Below, one piece after another: positions 17,627 through 27,166 of a stretch of 51,204 nt of DNA (the stretch's first letter is position 1; each line of letters opens with the position of its first letter). Source of the DNA: an uncultured Erysipelotrichaceae bacterium (GTDB lineage: Bacteria > Bacillota_I > Bacilli_A > RF39 > UBA660); the NCBI GenBank assembly GCA_902795215.1, contig CADBKG010000007.1:1-51204 (forward strand), in the 5' to 3' direction. Under the pieces are notes generated by a model. It saw only the letters and a program-made list of their open reading frames with translations. It had not been told where the DNA came from and did not search any database. A program made the translations under genes and the position numbers.

Positions 17627-17899
17627 ATGTCTAAAACTGAATTAGTAGAATACGTAGCAGCTAATGCTGGCGTATCTAAAGCTGAAGCTGGTCGTGTAGT
17701 TGACGCAACTTTTGCTGGAATCCAAGAAGGTCTTAAAAAGAAAGGTAAAGTTTCAATTATTGGATTTGGAACATTCTCTGCTAAAAAAAGAGCAGCTAGA
17801 GATGGTATCAACCCTCTAACTAAAGAACCTTTACATATTGCTGCAAAAGTAGTTGCTTCATTCAAAGCTGGAAGCAAATTAAAAGACGCTTTAAATTAG
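17627..17899 (+). CDS. hup: DNA-binding protein HU
   Basis: A 90-residue histone-like dimer that bends and compacts DNA. It shows the full family pattern: SKTELVEYVA at the start, a helical dimer region, the VSIIGFGTFSAKKRAAR strand block, the NPLTKEPL arm tip, and FKAGSKLKDALN at the end. Codon use is more C- and G-containing than in its neighbours, as expected for a highly expressed gene. GGGAGGT precedes the ATG; promoter and terminator make it monocistronic. Confidence 0.97.
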   Translation: MSKTELVEYVAANAGVSKAEAGRVVDATFAGIQEGLKKKGKVSIIGFGTFSAKKRAARDGINPLTKEPLHIAAKVVASFKAGSKLKDALN

Positions 17900-17902
17900 A
17901 AA

Positions 17903-17926
17903 AGAACCCGTAAGGGTCTTTTTTTT
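17903..17926 (+). terminator. Terminator after hup
   Basis: AGAACCC pairs with GGGTCT around a GTAA loop with one bulged base, followed by eight T. Confidence 0.85.
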
Positions 17927-17938
17927 GGTTTTATTTTG

Positions 17939-17947
17939 TGGTAAAAT
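17939..17947 (+). promoter_or_regulatory. Extended -10 promoter of the unknown gene-scpAB unit
   Basis: TGG followed by TAAAAT (17942-17947); no convincing -35. The gene begins 22 bases downstream. Confidence 0.4.
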
Positions 17948-17968
17948 GTTCATGATGGTGGAGGGCCT

Positions 17969-18838
17969 ATGAAAAAAGAAAAAAGTAAAGAAGAACCTAA
18001 GAAAGCAAATGGTATAGTATTATTAATTGGTTTTATATTAATAATATTATTTATAGTATTCTTACCTAAAATAGAAAAAATATTCAATGATGAAGTGAAA
18101 CCTATAATAAATGATAAAATGAATAATGATGCAGTTGAAAGCACTGAAGAAATAGAGGCAATAAGTGATTATTATTTAATTAGTGAAAATGGAAGTTTTA
18201 CTTATAATGAATTGAGTGTAACAATAAAGTCATTTGAAAATAATTTATTAACGCTTAGTATAACTTCAAGTGAAGATGAAAATCTTTCTGATAAAGATTA
18301 CTATGTTGGGTTTTATGAAGATAAAAGCAAATTTATAGGTAGAAGAACTTTAAAAGGGAATGTAACTAATAAAGAAAAAGATATTATAATAGATACAACT
18401 GGTTTAAATATAAATAGTGGCAATTATATTGCAATTAGTCATATAAGTGATGATAATTTACCAAAAGTTACTTTACCGACCGATGAAAGTGGTATAAGCG
18501 AATTGAAATGTGAAAAAACAAATTATTCTTATAAATATTTATTTGATTTAGATGGATTATATAGTGTTACATCTAGAATAACATTTCCATATACAAATGC
18601 CGATGAAATGGCTAATAAAAAAATAGAGCTTCAAAAACTTGTTAAAAGTTACAGTGAAACAGAAGGTATAACTGCTGATACTGTTGAAGGTGATAATAAA
18701 GAAGTAATTTATATAGAAGAAGTAGATTATAACGCATTTTCAGGAGAATTAAAAGAGGAGAATATTTATTCAAAAGGAGTAAAGGCTAGTGTAGTTAAAT
18801 TTAAAAACGAGTCGGAAGGATTTACATGTAATGGATAA
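17969..18838 (+). CDS. Membrane-anchored protein of unknown function upstream of scpA
   Basis: A 289-residue protein with a basic N-terminus and one membrane segment (about residues 15-33); the rest is predicted outside the cell. The middle (about 68-165) looks beta-rich, like an Ig/Fn3-type domain. The C-terminal part (from about 180) has YSVTSRITFPYTN...ADEMANKK..., loosely recalling the YehR/DUF1307 lipoprotein family, but there is no lipobox. Its stop overlaps the scpA start by 8 bases, so the three genes form one unit. I do not recognise it with confidence. Confidence 0.7.
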   Translation: MKKEKSKEEPKKANGIVLLIGFILIILFIVFLPKIEKIFNDEVKPIINDKMNNDAVESTEEIEAISDYYLISENGSFTYNELSVTIKSFENNLLTLSITSSEDENLSDKDYYVGFYEDKSKFIGRRTLKGNVTNKEKDIIIDTTGLNINSGNYIAISHISDDNLPKVTLPTDESGISELKCEKTNYSYKYLFDLDGLYSVTSRITFPYTNADEMANKKIELQKLVKSYSETEGITADTVEGDNKEVIYIEEVDYNAFSGELKEENIYSKGVKASVVKFKNESEGFTCNG

Positions 18839-19550
18839 TTTTACTCTTACAATAAACGATTTTAGTGGACCACTTGATCTTCTTTTGCATCTTATAAAAG
18901 AGTCTAAGATGGATATATATTCACTTAAAATAGAAGAGATTACAAAACAATATATTGACTATATAGATAGTATGAAAAAACTAAACATAGATATTGCTAG
19001 TGAATATTTAGTAATGGCATCTAGCTTGGTACATATTAAAAGTAAAATGCTTGTTAATGAAAAAGATAATGAAGAAGAGCCAGAGGATGAAGGCATTCAA
19101 ACAGAAGAAGAATTAAAAAGAAGATTGCTTGAATATGAAGAATATAAAAAGGTGTGCGACGATTTTAAAGACTTAGAATCAAAAAGACAAGAAGTTCATA
19201 CTAAAATACCAGAAAGTTTGTATGAATATAGAGAAGATGTTAAGCTTAATACTGATACAACTTTAGATGATTTAGTTAAAGCATTTGAAGAGTTTTTGAA
19301 AAGGAAAAAATTCGAAAAACCACTTGATACAAAAATAACACACAGAGAATTAAGTATTACTAAAAGAACAGGTGAAATAAGAAATATACTAAAAACTAGA
19401 AAGCGCGTAGATTTCTTTGAATTATTTGAAGTAATCAATAAACCTTATGTTGTAGTAACTTTCTTATCTATACTTGAAATGACAAAAAATAATGAAATAA
19501 ATATAAAACAAAGTAAAAATTTTGATAAAATAACAATAGAAATGAAGTGA
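18831..19550 (+). CDS. scpA: Segregation and condensation protein A
   Basis: Kleisin subunit of the Smc-ScpAB condensin that organises and segregates the chromosome. The N-terminal signature FSGPLDLLLHLIKESKMDIY and the following IEEITKQYIDYI helix are clear. A variable acidic linker lies in the middle, and a winged-helix C-terminus (about 190-239) binds Smc. The start overlaps the previous gene by 8 bases and scpB begins 4 bases after the stop. Confidence 0.96.
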   Translation: MDNFTLTINDFSGPLDLLLHLIKESKMDIYSLKIEEITKQYIDYIDSMKKLNIDIASEYLVMASSLVHIKSKMLVNEKDNEEEPEDEGIQTEEELKRRLLEYEEYKKVCDDFKDLESKRQEVHTKIPESLYEYREDVKLNTDTTLDDLVKAFEEFLKRKKFEKPLDTKITHRELSITKRTGEIRNILKTRKRVDFFELFEVINKPYVVVTFLSILEMTKNNEINIKQSKNFDKITIEMK

Positions 19551-19554
19551 CATA

Positions 19555-20133
19555 ATGAATAAACTAGGAGTTTTGGAAGGAATATTGTTTGCAATTGGTG
19601 ATGAAGGAGTAACTTTAAAATCAATTTGTGAAATTTTAGATACAACAGAGGAAGAAGCTAAGAATCTACTCAAAAACTTACAAAAAAGATATGAAAGCGA
19701 TGCTTATGGTATAAGAATAAGTTTTTTAGGCAATACTTTTAAATTAACGACTAAAAAAGAACATAAGGATTACTATCAAAAATTACTTGGAACTAGTGAA
19801 GCACAAAGTTTATCACCATCTAATTTAGAGGTGTTAGCAATAGTTGCATATAATGAGCCAATTACTAGACTTGAGATAGATAATTTAAGAGGAGTTGCAA
19901 GTGGATATATCGTTAGAAAACTATGTGCTAGAGGGCTTATTAAAACTGTAGGTAAATCAGAGATGCCAGGAAGACCAAATCTATATGGAATTACAAGTGA
20001 GTTTTTAGATTATTTTGGTCTTGCAACTAGAGATGATTTACCTAAAATAGAGCATCCAGAAGAGGAAACTAAAGAAGAAACAGAGTTATTTACTTCAATA
20101 TATAAAGATAAAGAAATGCTTAATGAAAATTAA
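19555..20133 (+). CDS. scpB: Segregation and condensation protein B
   Basis: Partner of ScpA in the condensin complex. Two winged-helix domains make up most of the 192 residues. The conserved central block SNLEVLAIVAYNEPITR and the VRKLCARGLIKTVGKSE segment with PGRPNLYG are diagnostic. The acidic C-terminal tail is usual. It is translationally close to scpA. The stop codon lies inside the terminator hairpin that closes the unit. Confidence 0.96.
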   Translation: MNKLGVLEGILFAIGDEGVTLKSICEILDTTEEEAKNLLKNLQKRYESDAYGIRISFLGNTFKLTTKKEHKDYYQKLLGTSEAQSLSPSNLEVLAIVAYNEPITRLEIDNLRGVASGYIVRKLCARGLIKTVGKSEMPGRPNLYGITSEFLDYFGLATRDDLPKIEHPEEETKEETELFTSIYKDKEMLNEN

Positions 20134-20142
20134 GCTTTTTTT
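20118..20142 (+). terminator. Terminator overlapping the end of scpB
   Basis: GCTTAAT (20118-20124) pairs with ATTAAGC (20129-20135) around a GAAA tetraloop, then a T run. Confidence 0.88.
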
Positions 20143-20177
20143 ATTAAAAAAACTTTATAAAAATAAGGTATAATTCG

Positions 20178-20206
20178 TTGACTATTCGCCCTAAATTAAG
20201 TATAAT
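20178..20206 (+). promoter_or_regulatory. SigA-type promoter opening the T4SS-like block
   Basis: TTGACT (20178-20183), exactly 17 bases, then TATAAT (20201-20206); the giant surface gene starts 29 bases later. Confidence 0.88.
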
Positions 20207-20234
20207 TGTTGTATAAGGTAAAGTAGGCGAGATT

Positions 20235-23200
20235 ATGAATAAAACATATAAAGAAAAAGGAAATTTTATATTTATAATTGGAATTAGTATTTTATTTATT
20301 ATGGTTATTTCTTTTGCGGCTGTTGCCCTTACAAAAAAGAGTACAACTAATTTCCCAGAGGATGGTTATGTACTAAGTTCTAATAAAAAAATAGATTTTA
20401 ATAGTGGGACTAGCTATAGATTAAATCTTAATAAAGAAATAGTCTTTACTTCTAAAGAAGGCAAAGAAAAGGCTGTTGATTTAGATTCATTTATTCATTA
20501 TAAGAATGGTGATATAAGCTTACTTAAAACAGGTGCATTCGTTGATCTTGGCGGATTAACTGGAGATATCGTGCCTTATTATAATATTACTAATAAATCT
20601 ATACTTAAATATAAGAATGGTGGTTATACTACTAAAAATGGTAGCGATGATTTATATTTTGATAATATTCTTTTAAGGGTTAGTGAAAATAAATATTTAG
20701 TAGCCGGTAAAGATGTTACTGCAAAGTTACCTGGACTTGATAAAGAATTGACTGGTGAATATTTTGAAATAACTTATGTTGCAGATGGTATAGTTCTTAT
20801 TGAAAATGAAGATGTATCATATCAAGTTACTGCAGCAGGAGCTAGCATTAAAGTTAAAAATATTAAACTTGATTTAAATACTAAGAATGTTCTTGATGGT
20901 GATGTTGTTAAATTAAATATGACTCAAATAACAATAGATGGTGATGAGAATATAGATATAACTCCTCAAGAAGAAAGTACTGGAAAAGGCTCTGGTGGAT
21001 CTGGTGAAAGCACAGAATCTAGAGGTAATGCTCAAAGTTCATCTAGTTCTAATTCTAGTGCAAATTCAAATTCAAATACTCAAAGTACCTCAAGTAGTGA
21101 TGAGAGTGCAAATAGTGAATCAAATGCACGCGAAAGTTCATCTGGTAATACTGAACCTTCAATAACAAATGATACAGATGTAAGTGTTGAACTTGTAGAT
21201 TTAAGTGTTGGAAACAAAGATGTTACAGCTGTATTCCAAGTTAATAATCAAGATAAAATACTTGGTGATTTAAATGTGACTATAACTAACGTTAAAACAA
21301 AGGAAACAATAACTCCTGTGTTTAATATGTCAAGTACAGGGCATTTAAGTGTATATACAGATGCTCTTGCAACAAATTCGGATTATACAATATCTGTTAA
21401 AGGGACTACAAGTAAAGGTATAGAAGCTGAATATTTTCAGAGAACTTTTTCAACAGACGATTATGGAATATCTCTTAAAAAAGTTTTAGTTACAGATTCA
21501 GATATAGATTATAAAGTTATATTTGATGATAAATCAAAAGTTACAGAGGCATCTGTATACTTGTATGGTCCAAACAATAATACAATTGGTGAAGAAAAAA
21601 TTGTAACCAAAAATAATAATGAAGTTACTTTTACTGGTTTAAATAGTAATACAAATTATACTTTGAAAGTTACAAACTTTAAGATAGGTAATACTAAATA
21701 TGCTGGAGAAAGTGTTGATAAAAAAGTATTAACATTAAAAGCTAAACCTTCTGTTGGAATGGCTAAAGTTTCTGCAAATGATGATAATTCCAAATTTGTT
21801 TTAACTATAGACAATGTAAAAGATGATGACGGAGCAATAACTAAATATAATTATTATGTTTATGAATTTGGAAAAACAGATGAAGATCCTATATATGAAA
21901 CTAGTGCATATAGTCCAAGTTTAACATTAAAACTTGGTGAAAATGGTATTACTGGTAAAAGCAATTATCAATATAAAGCAGTAATTGAATATAACGATAA
22001 TGAAAAAATAAGAGAAATTGAAACAGGAATAAGTGAAAAATTCTATAGAAGAGGAGCATCAGTAACATTTGATTTTGATTCAGATGCATCATCATTTGAT
22101 ACTATAGTTGGAACAATCAAGTTAACTGATCCTGACTGCAATGTACCTATAAAAGGAAGAGAAGAATGCGAAGATATATACGCTGATGATGAAAATAACA
22201 TGTTTAGGGTTAGATATGAGGTTGATGGTGTAACTAAATATCAAACTGTTACATTTAGGGAAACAAATGAAGGTGTATATGAATCAGTTGATTTTAAAAT
22301 TACTGGTCTTCGTGCTAACAAAGAGTATGTTTTAGAACTACTTGGTGATACATATGATAATGGAACTTTATATCAAGGCGTATTAATTGGTCAAAGATTT
22401 ACAGCGACTACTAAAAGCCAACCTGGTTTGATAATTACAAGTAAGGCTGGAATACCTAGTTCATATGAAGTGCCTATAAGTAAAACGATTACTTTAGATT
22501 CTACAAGCGGTGAAAGTGACTTTATAGATAAAGTTGGAACTATGAAAGTAACACTTTATGCTTTAGATGCCGCAGGTAATAAAAAACAAATAGGAGAAGA
22601 AGGAAAGAGTAAAATCCTTTCAAGAACTGATATTAAAGCACTATATAAAAATGAATTTTTAATGGGTAATAATACTTTTGATATTGCTAATATAGATGCA
22701 TTAGAGGATTTAATAACCGATGGAGCAGGATGGTTATATTCAAATTATGTTTTAGTGTTTAGTGATGCTTATTATCTTGATGGAGAAGGAAATGTTGTAG
22801 GGGATGCATTTAAAATTGAAAATCCTGAAGTAAGATTATCTATAGATAAGTCTTACTTACTTGCATATTATGCTGAAGATAGAGAAGCCACTAATGTAAC
22901 ATTAAATGAGATTAAGAATAGTGCACTTGGAGATAATATAATAGATGGACTTGATAATAATACTATCGTTGCATATACAATAAATGCAGATTTATATGTA
23001 GGCGATATATTAGATCAATACTATGGAAAAATAGAAGGTGCTAATAACTGGAATTATTTATATTATATTTATGATTATAGTGGTGAAAATGTTTTATATA
23101 CGTCTGAACCTCAGAAAAAGGTTTCACATACATTCTATTTAGATGATGAAAATATGCCTAACTTTAGAAGAGGAAACTCATATCAATTTGGTTTCCAAAT

Positions 23201-25694
23201 AGAACTTGAAGATGGTAAAAAATATCCAGAGACACCAATAAAGGCTAAATATAATGATAGTGAATATCCATATACAGTTAATCCAATTAAACAGATACCG
23301 ATTATTTCATATGTTGAATGGGATAGTACAGAAGATTCCATGACATTTAAATATAAAGTAATTAAAGATGTTGATGATGCATATGCTGAGAATAAAATAT
23401 ATGCTTTTGATGGAAGCGAAATGATAAGCGATGCAGAAATTGAAAAAAGTGATGATTATAAAACATTTACACTTGGAAATTTGACAAAAAATAAACAATA
23501 TAACTTTAGATATAAAATTAAAAATATTGGTAAAGATGGAAGTGAAAATTCTAATTTTGGTCAAAAAGGATTATTTAATTTCTTTGGTGATACAAACCCT
23601 GATGCACAATTTGTATTAAATTATTCTGATATTGGAAATAAATTAGAGATAGAAATAAGCGATGAAGATATGCTAAAAATGGGCGCAGCATATGAAGTTA
23701 CTATTAAAAAGACAGATGGCGACACTTCGAAGAAATTCTTGTTTGCAAAAACAGATTTAACTACTTGCTCAAATAGTGCAAATAAATGTTTATCAATCGA
23801 TTATGCAGATATTGAAGATTTCCAAGGTTCTAACAATAAAATAAGTGTAAAAGCTTATTATGAGAATGGTGTTCAAGGTTTAAATTCACAAAGTGACTAC
23901 CATGTAATACATGTAAATCCTCAAAAAATACAAAACCCTAGAAAATATTTGAAAATAAGAAATAATAATGGAACATGTAGTGGGATTTTTAATCAAGCTG
24001 CAGATATTCCAACCATCTTTGTATATAAATTGTTAGAAGATAGTCAAAAAATAAGTGTTAAAGAAGCAATTGCAGATGGAAAAATAAACAAAAATAACGA
24101 TAATTGTGAAGTAGAAATACCATATAAGATGAGTAGCAGTGTATCTTTACTTAATGAAACAATAGCAGTTAAAACAATAAAAGAAAAAAGTCTTACATCT
24201 AACGATAACAACTTTATCTTTAGTGGTATTATTCCTTCAGTTACAGTTGTATCTACATCTAGAAATATTAACTCAATAGGAACAACTATAAAACTTAATG
24301 GTTTATCAGAAACAATTGTCAACAACGAATTTAAGAGTAATGATAAAAAGATAACAGTTGAAATATATGATGATAATACATTTAGTAATATGATTGATTC
24401 TGTATCAAAAGATATAGATTTAAATGGAAATATGGTATTTAATTTTACTGAGTTATTGCCAGATCATACATATTATTATAAAGTTTATGGAAACATTAAG
24501 GATAAAAACAATAATTATACAAAAACAGAATTATATGATAAAAATGATGGAACTTATGTAGTTAAGTCTATTTCAACATATAATAAAGATGATATTCTTG
24601 ATTCAACAAACGGTATTGTGACTAACTTTGTATCTGGTGGAAATGATTCTGAAAGTTATGATACAAGAAGAGGTGTTATTACTACTAATATAAAACAATC
24701 GTGTGATATTAGTAATTTAAAAATAAGATATGAACTTATAAAAACAAGTAATAACACTAAATTACCTATAAATGGTTTAGATAATGAAATGGTAACAGTT
24801 ACTGAAAAAACTTATAGTTTAAATGCTACTTTACCAAATGATTTCTTGTTTGGTGGTAACCAGTATACTTTAAAAGTAACTGCTGTTTCTAGTAGTGGAA
24901 CTTTAGAACTTTATAATTCAAACTTTAAACCAATAAATAATACTACTGGTTCTAAAGGAGCGGGAAGTGAGTTTGTTGGTGAACCTGGTTTTGAAATTAC
25001 AGATGTAATTTTAGGAGAAGAAGACAACAAATATACTTTAACATTTACAGTTAATGCAATAGATTATGATAGAGTAATGACTAATAAAAATTTCTATGTA
25101 ACACTAAGCGGATTTGGTAGTACAACATTTATTCCTACTGATTCAGGAACAATAGAAAATGATAAATTAAAAGTTAATATGGGATCAAATGGAATGGTAT
25201 CAAAACAAATTACATATAAAAATCTTAATCCAAACGATACATTAACTATCAATATTGAAACGGATGTTAAATTAAATAATAGTAATCTTACTGAAAAAGA
25301 ATATACATATATTCCAGAACTTGAAGGAAATGTTATAGATACAGGAAATGAATATAATATGGATGTTGGTTCTGGTGGAACACTTAGTATTAGTGGTAAT
25401 AAGTTAATTATTACTTATAATAATGCAGTTAATTTAGATAAAGTAACAAAAATTGATTATTCAATAAATATCAATAATGTGGCTGATGGATCTGGAACAA
25501 TTGATACAACAAGTAATAATATATTTACATATAATAGTTCTACTAAAAAATGGACTATGACACTTGATACTCATAATACATTTAATTCAGGAGATAAAGT
25601 TATATTATATGTTAAGTATTCAGCTAAAAATATGGATACTGGAGCTGTTAATGTTGTTAATAACAGACCTATAGCATACTCAAATAATAATTAA
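20235..25694 (+). CDS. Giant membrane-anchored multi-domain (Ig/Fn3-like) surface protein
   Basis: 1819 residues. The N-terminus has one membrane segment (about 11-33) with positive residues before it, so the rest faces outward. Residues about 40-240 form a beta-rich domain related to those of the next two genes. Residues about 245-308 are a Ser/Asn/Gly linker. From about 310 to the end there are many tandem beta modules of roughly 90-110 residues with Fn3-like LNSNTNYTLKV-type turns. There is no LPxTG motif and no catalytic motif that I recognise. It has its own strong promoter and heads the T4SS-like block, so I infer an adhesin or external fibre. Confidence 0.8.
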   Translation: MNKTYKEKGNFIFIIGISILFIMVISFAAVALTKKSTTNFPEDGYVLSSNKKIDFNSGTSYRLNLNKEIVFTSKEGKEKAVDLDSFIHYKNGDISLLKTGAFVDLGGLTGDIVPYYNITNKSILKYKNGGYTTKNGSDDLYFDNILLRVSENKYLVAGKDVTAKLPGLDKELTGEYFEITYVADGIVLIENEDVSYQVTAAGASIKVKNIKLDLNTKNVLDGDVVKLNMTQITIDGDENIDITPQEESTGKGSGGSGESTESRGNAQSSSSSNSSANSNSNTQSTSSSDESANSESNARESSSGNTEPSITNDTDVSVELVDLSVGNKDVTAVFQVNNQDKILGDLNVTITNVKTKETITPVFNMSSTGHLSVYTDALATNSDYTISVKGTTSKGIEAEYFQRTFSTDDYGISLKKVLVTDSDIDYKVIFDDKSKVTEASVYLYGPNNNTIGEEKIVTKNNNEVTFTGLNSNTNYTLKVTNFKIGNTKYAGESVDKKVLTLKAKPSVGMAKVSANDDNSKFVLTIDNVKDDDGAITKYNYYVYEFGKTDEDPIYETSAYSPSLTLKLGENGITGKSNYQYKAVIEYNDNEKIREIETGISEKFYRRGASVTFDFDSDASSFDTIVGTIKLTDPDCNVPIKGREECEDIYADDENNMFRVRYEVDGVTKYQTVTFRETNEGVYESVDFKITGLRANKEYVLELLGDTYDNGTLYQGVLIGQRFTATTKSQPGLIITSKAGIPSSYEVPISKTITLDSTSGESDFIDKVGTMKVTLYALDAAGNKKQIGEEGKSKILSRTDIKALYKNEFLMGNNTFDIANIDALEDLITDGAGWLYSNYVLVFSDAYYLDGEGNVVGDAFKIENPEVRLSIDKSYLLAYYAEDREATNVTLNEIKNSALGDNIIDGLDNNTIVAYTINADLYVGDILDQYYGKIEGANNWNYLYYIYDYSGENVLYTSEPQKKVSHTFYLDDENMPNFRRGNSYQFGFQIELEDGKKYPETPIKAKYNDSEYPYTVNPIKQIPIISYVEWDSTEDSMTFKYKVIKDVDDAYAENKIYAFDGSEMISDAEIEKSDDYKTFTLGNLTKNKQYNFRYKIKNIGKDGSENSNFGQKGLFNFFGDTNPDAQFVLNYSDIGNKLEIEISDEDMLKMGAAYEVTIKKTDGDTSKKFLFAKTDLTTCSNSANKCLSIDYADIEDFQGSNNKISVKAYYENGVQGLNSQSDYHVIHVNPQKIQNPRKYLKIRNNNGTCSGIFNQAADIPTIFVYKLLEDSQKISVKEAIADGKINKNNDNCEVEIPYKMSSSVSLLNETIAVKTIKEKSLTSNDNNFIFSGIIPSVTVVSTSRNINSIGTTIKLNGLSETIVNNEFKSNDKKITVEIYDDNTFSNMIDSVSKDIDLNGNMVFNFTELLPDHTYYYKVYGNIKDKNNNYTKTELYDKNDGTYVVKSISTYNKDDILDSTNGIVTNFVSGGNDSESYDTRRGVITTNIKQSCDISNLKIRYELIKTSNNTKLPINGLDNEMVTVTEKTYSLNATLPNDFLFGGNQYTLKVTAVSSSGTLELYNSNFKPINNTTGSKGAGSEFVGEPGFEITDVILGEEDNKYTLTFTVNAIDYDRVMTNKNFYVTLSGFGSTTFIPTDSGTIENDKLKVNMGSNGMVSKQITYKNLNPNDTLTINIETDVKLNNSNLTEKEYTYIPELEGNVIDTGNEYNMDVGSGGTLSISGNKLIITYNNAVNLDKVTKIDYSININNVADGSGTIDTTSNNIFTYNSSTKKWTMTLDTHNTFNSGDKVILYVKYSAKNMDTGAVNVVNNRPIAYSNNN

Positions 25695-25712
25695 AACGGA
25701 GGTGAGAAGTAA

Positions 25713-27158
25713 ATGAGAAAATACGATAAAAAGAATAAGACTAATTTTGCAATAGTTTCAGCAGTATGTATTCTTATACTTCTTGCCTTTGGTTTCTTTA
25801 TAAAAAGGGTATATGATACAGGCAAAAAAGAATATGTGATTAATTCAAATTCAGTTCTATATGATAAAGAAATGAATAAACTTCTTTTAGATGATACTGG
25901 ATTAATTAAAATTAAATGGAGTGGCGCATATTATTTAAAGTATAAAGATAAAGATATAGCGCTTGATAAACAAGTAGTTGTATTTAATAATGCAACTAAA
26001 AATATTAATTTATATGGAACAATATATAAAATAAATATGGATGAAACTATCGATACACTTAGAGATGAGACAATAATAGAAGAAACAATTATCCCAAAAT
26101 TTTATAAACTTGCAGATAGAAAATATCTTTTAGTTGCTCCTACGATTAGAAATGAAAAAGGAGATTTTAGAGCGGATAATTATCTTATTGTTCATTTAGA
26201 CAAAATGGGTAATGCAGAGCTATATAATAATAAAATCAATATGAAAACTCTTACCCCAACTAAATTAGTAACACCAACTTATACATTTGATATAGCAAAT
26301 GAAAAATTAGATTATAGTGGAACTATTATTGATTTAAGAAAAATAATTGGAAGTACTAATCTATATAAAGAAGCAAAAGAGAGTGTTGAGAGTACAGAAT
26401 CTGGAAGTGGATCTGGATCTGGTTCTGGAGGTTCATCAAGTTCGAGTAATTCACAGAATACTACTAATAATTCATCTAGTTCTAATTCAAGCAGGAATTC
26501 TAGTTCTAATAGAAACTCTAATTCTTCAAGTAGTTCTGCAAGTACTGATAATAATTCTTCCGTAGTTGATAATAAAGTTTATCAAGATAAAAACTTTAGT
26601 GTTGTAAAAAATACTATAGGTACTGACACATTAAGTGTTGATTATTCAATATATGATCCTAAAAATGAATATAAATCTGTATATATGGAAATTACGGACG
26701 TAAATAGTGGTAATAAAGAAAGTTATTACTTGGCTAAAAATTCTAATAATATATTGGTTAGAGGATTAAAACCATTAACAAAATATAACGTCGTATATAA
26801 TTATTCTTACTTAGATGATAATAGAGGACTAGTATATGACACATTTAATACTTCATATACGATTACTACATTACTTCCAAATACGACTATTATTGTATCA
26901 AAGCTTACAAATAAGGAAGTAATATATTCTATTAAAGAAGATCAAGCATTAATGCAGGGTGCTAAAGTAGAATTGTATTTGGATGATGAATATAAAGAAT
27001 CATATACATTTACATCTAATTCGCTTGAATCAGCATTTACGGGAAGATTTAATCTATCTAATTATGACAATTTTAGTTATTTAACATTAAAATGTACCGA
27101 AATTAGATATGCAAGTGGTACTGTAAATATTGATTTATCTATTAAAGAAAAGAATTGA
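25713..27158 (+). CDS. Membrane-anchored surface protein with Ser-rich linker (short relative of the giant protein)
   Basis: 481 residues with the same plan as the 1819-residue neighbour. One membrane segment (about 12-31) is followed by a beta-rich domain (about 40-215). A Gly/Ser/Asn-only linker (about 222-284) leads to a C-terminal pair of Fn3-like modules. GGAGGTGAG precedes the ATG, 18 bases after the previous stop, so it is co-transcribed. The linker resembles that of the larger protein in composition and position, suggesting duplication. I do not recognise a named family; a structural surface role near the secretion machine is inference. Confidence 0.75.
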   Translation: MRKYDKKNKTNFAIVSAVCILILLAFGFFIKRVYDTGKKEYVINSNSVLYDKEMNKLLLDDTGLIKIKWSGAYYLKYKDKDIALDKQVVVFNNATKNINLYGTIYKINMDETIDTLRDETIIEETIIPKFYKLADRKYLLVAPTIRNEKGDFRADNYLIVHLDKMGNAELYNNKINMKTLTPTKLVTPTYTFDIANEKLDYSGTIIDLRKIIGSTNLYKEAKESVESTESGSGSGSGSGGSSSSSNSQNTTNNSSSSNSSRNSSSNRNSNSSSSSASTDNNSSVVDNKVYQDKNFSVVKNTIGTDTLSVDYSIYDPKNEYKSVYMEITDVNSGNKESYYLAKNSNNILVRGLKPLTKYNVVYNYSYLDDNRGLVYDTFNTSYTITTLLPNTTIIVSKLTNKEVIYSIKEDQALMQGAKVELYLDDEYKESYTFTSNSLESAFTGRFNLSNYDNFSYLTLKCTEIRYASGTVNIDLSIKEKN

Positions 27159-27166
27159 GGGTTAAT

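Noticed and set aside
20967-21165. CRISPR or satellite repeat in the Ser-rich coding region
   Set aside because: The repetition is only of Ser/Asn/Gly codons with irregular spacing inside an open reading frame; no array with spacers exists in the window.
26347-26565. 72-codon ORF in another frame over the Ser-rich linker
   Set aside because: It arises from low-complexity AGT/TCT codons read out of frame and has no ribosome-binding site.
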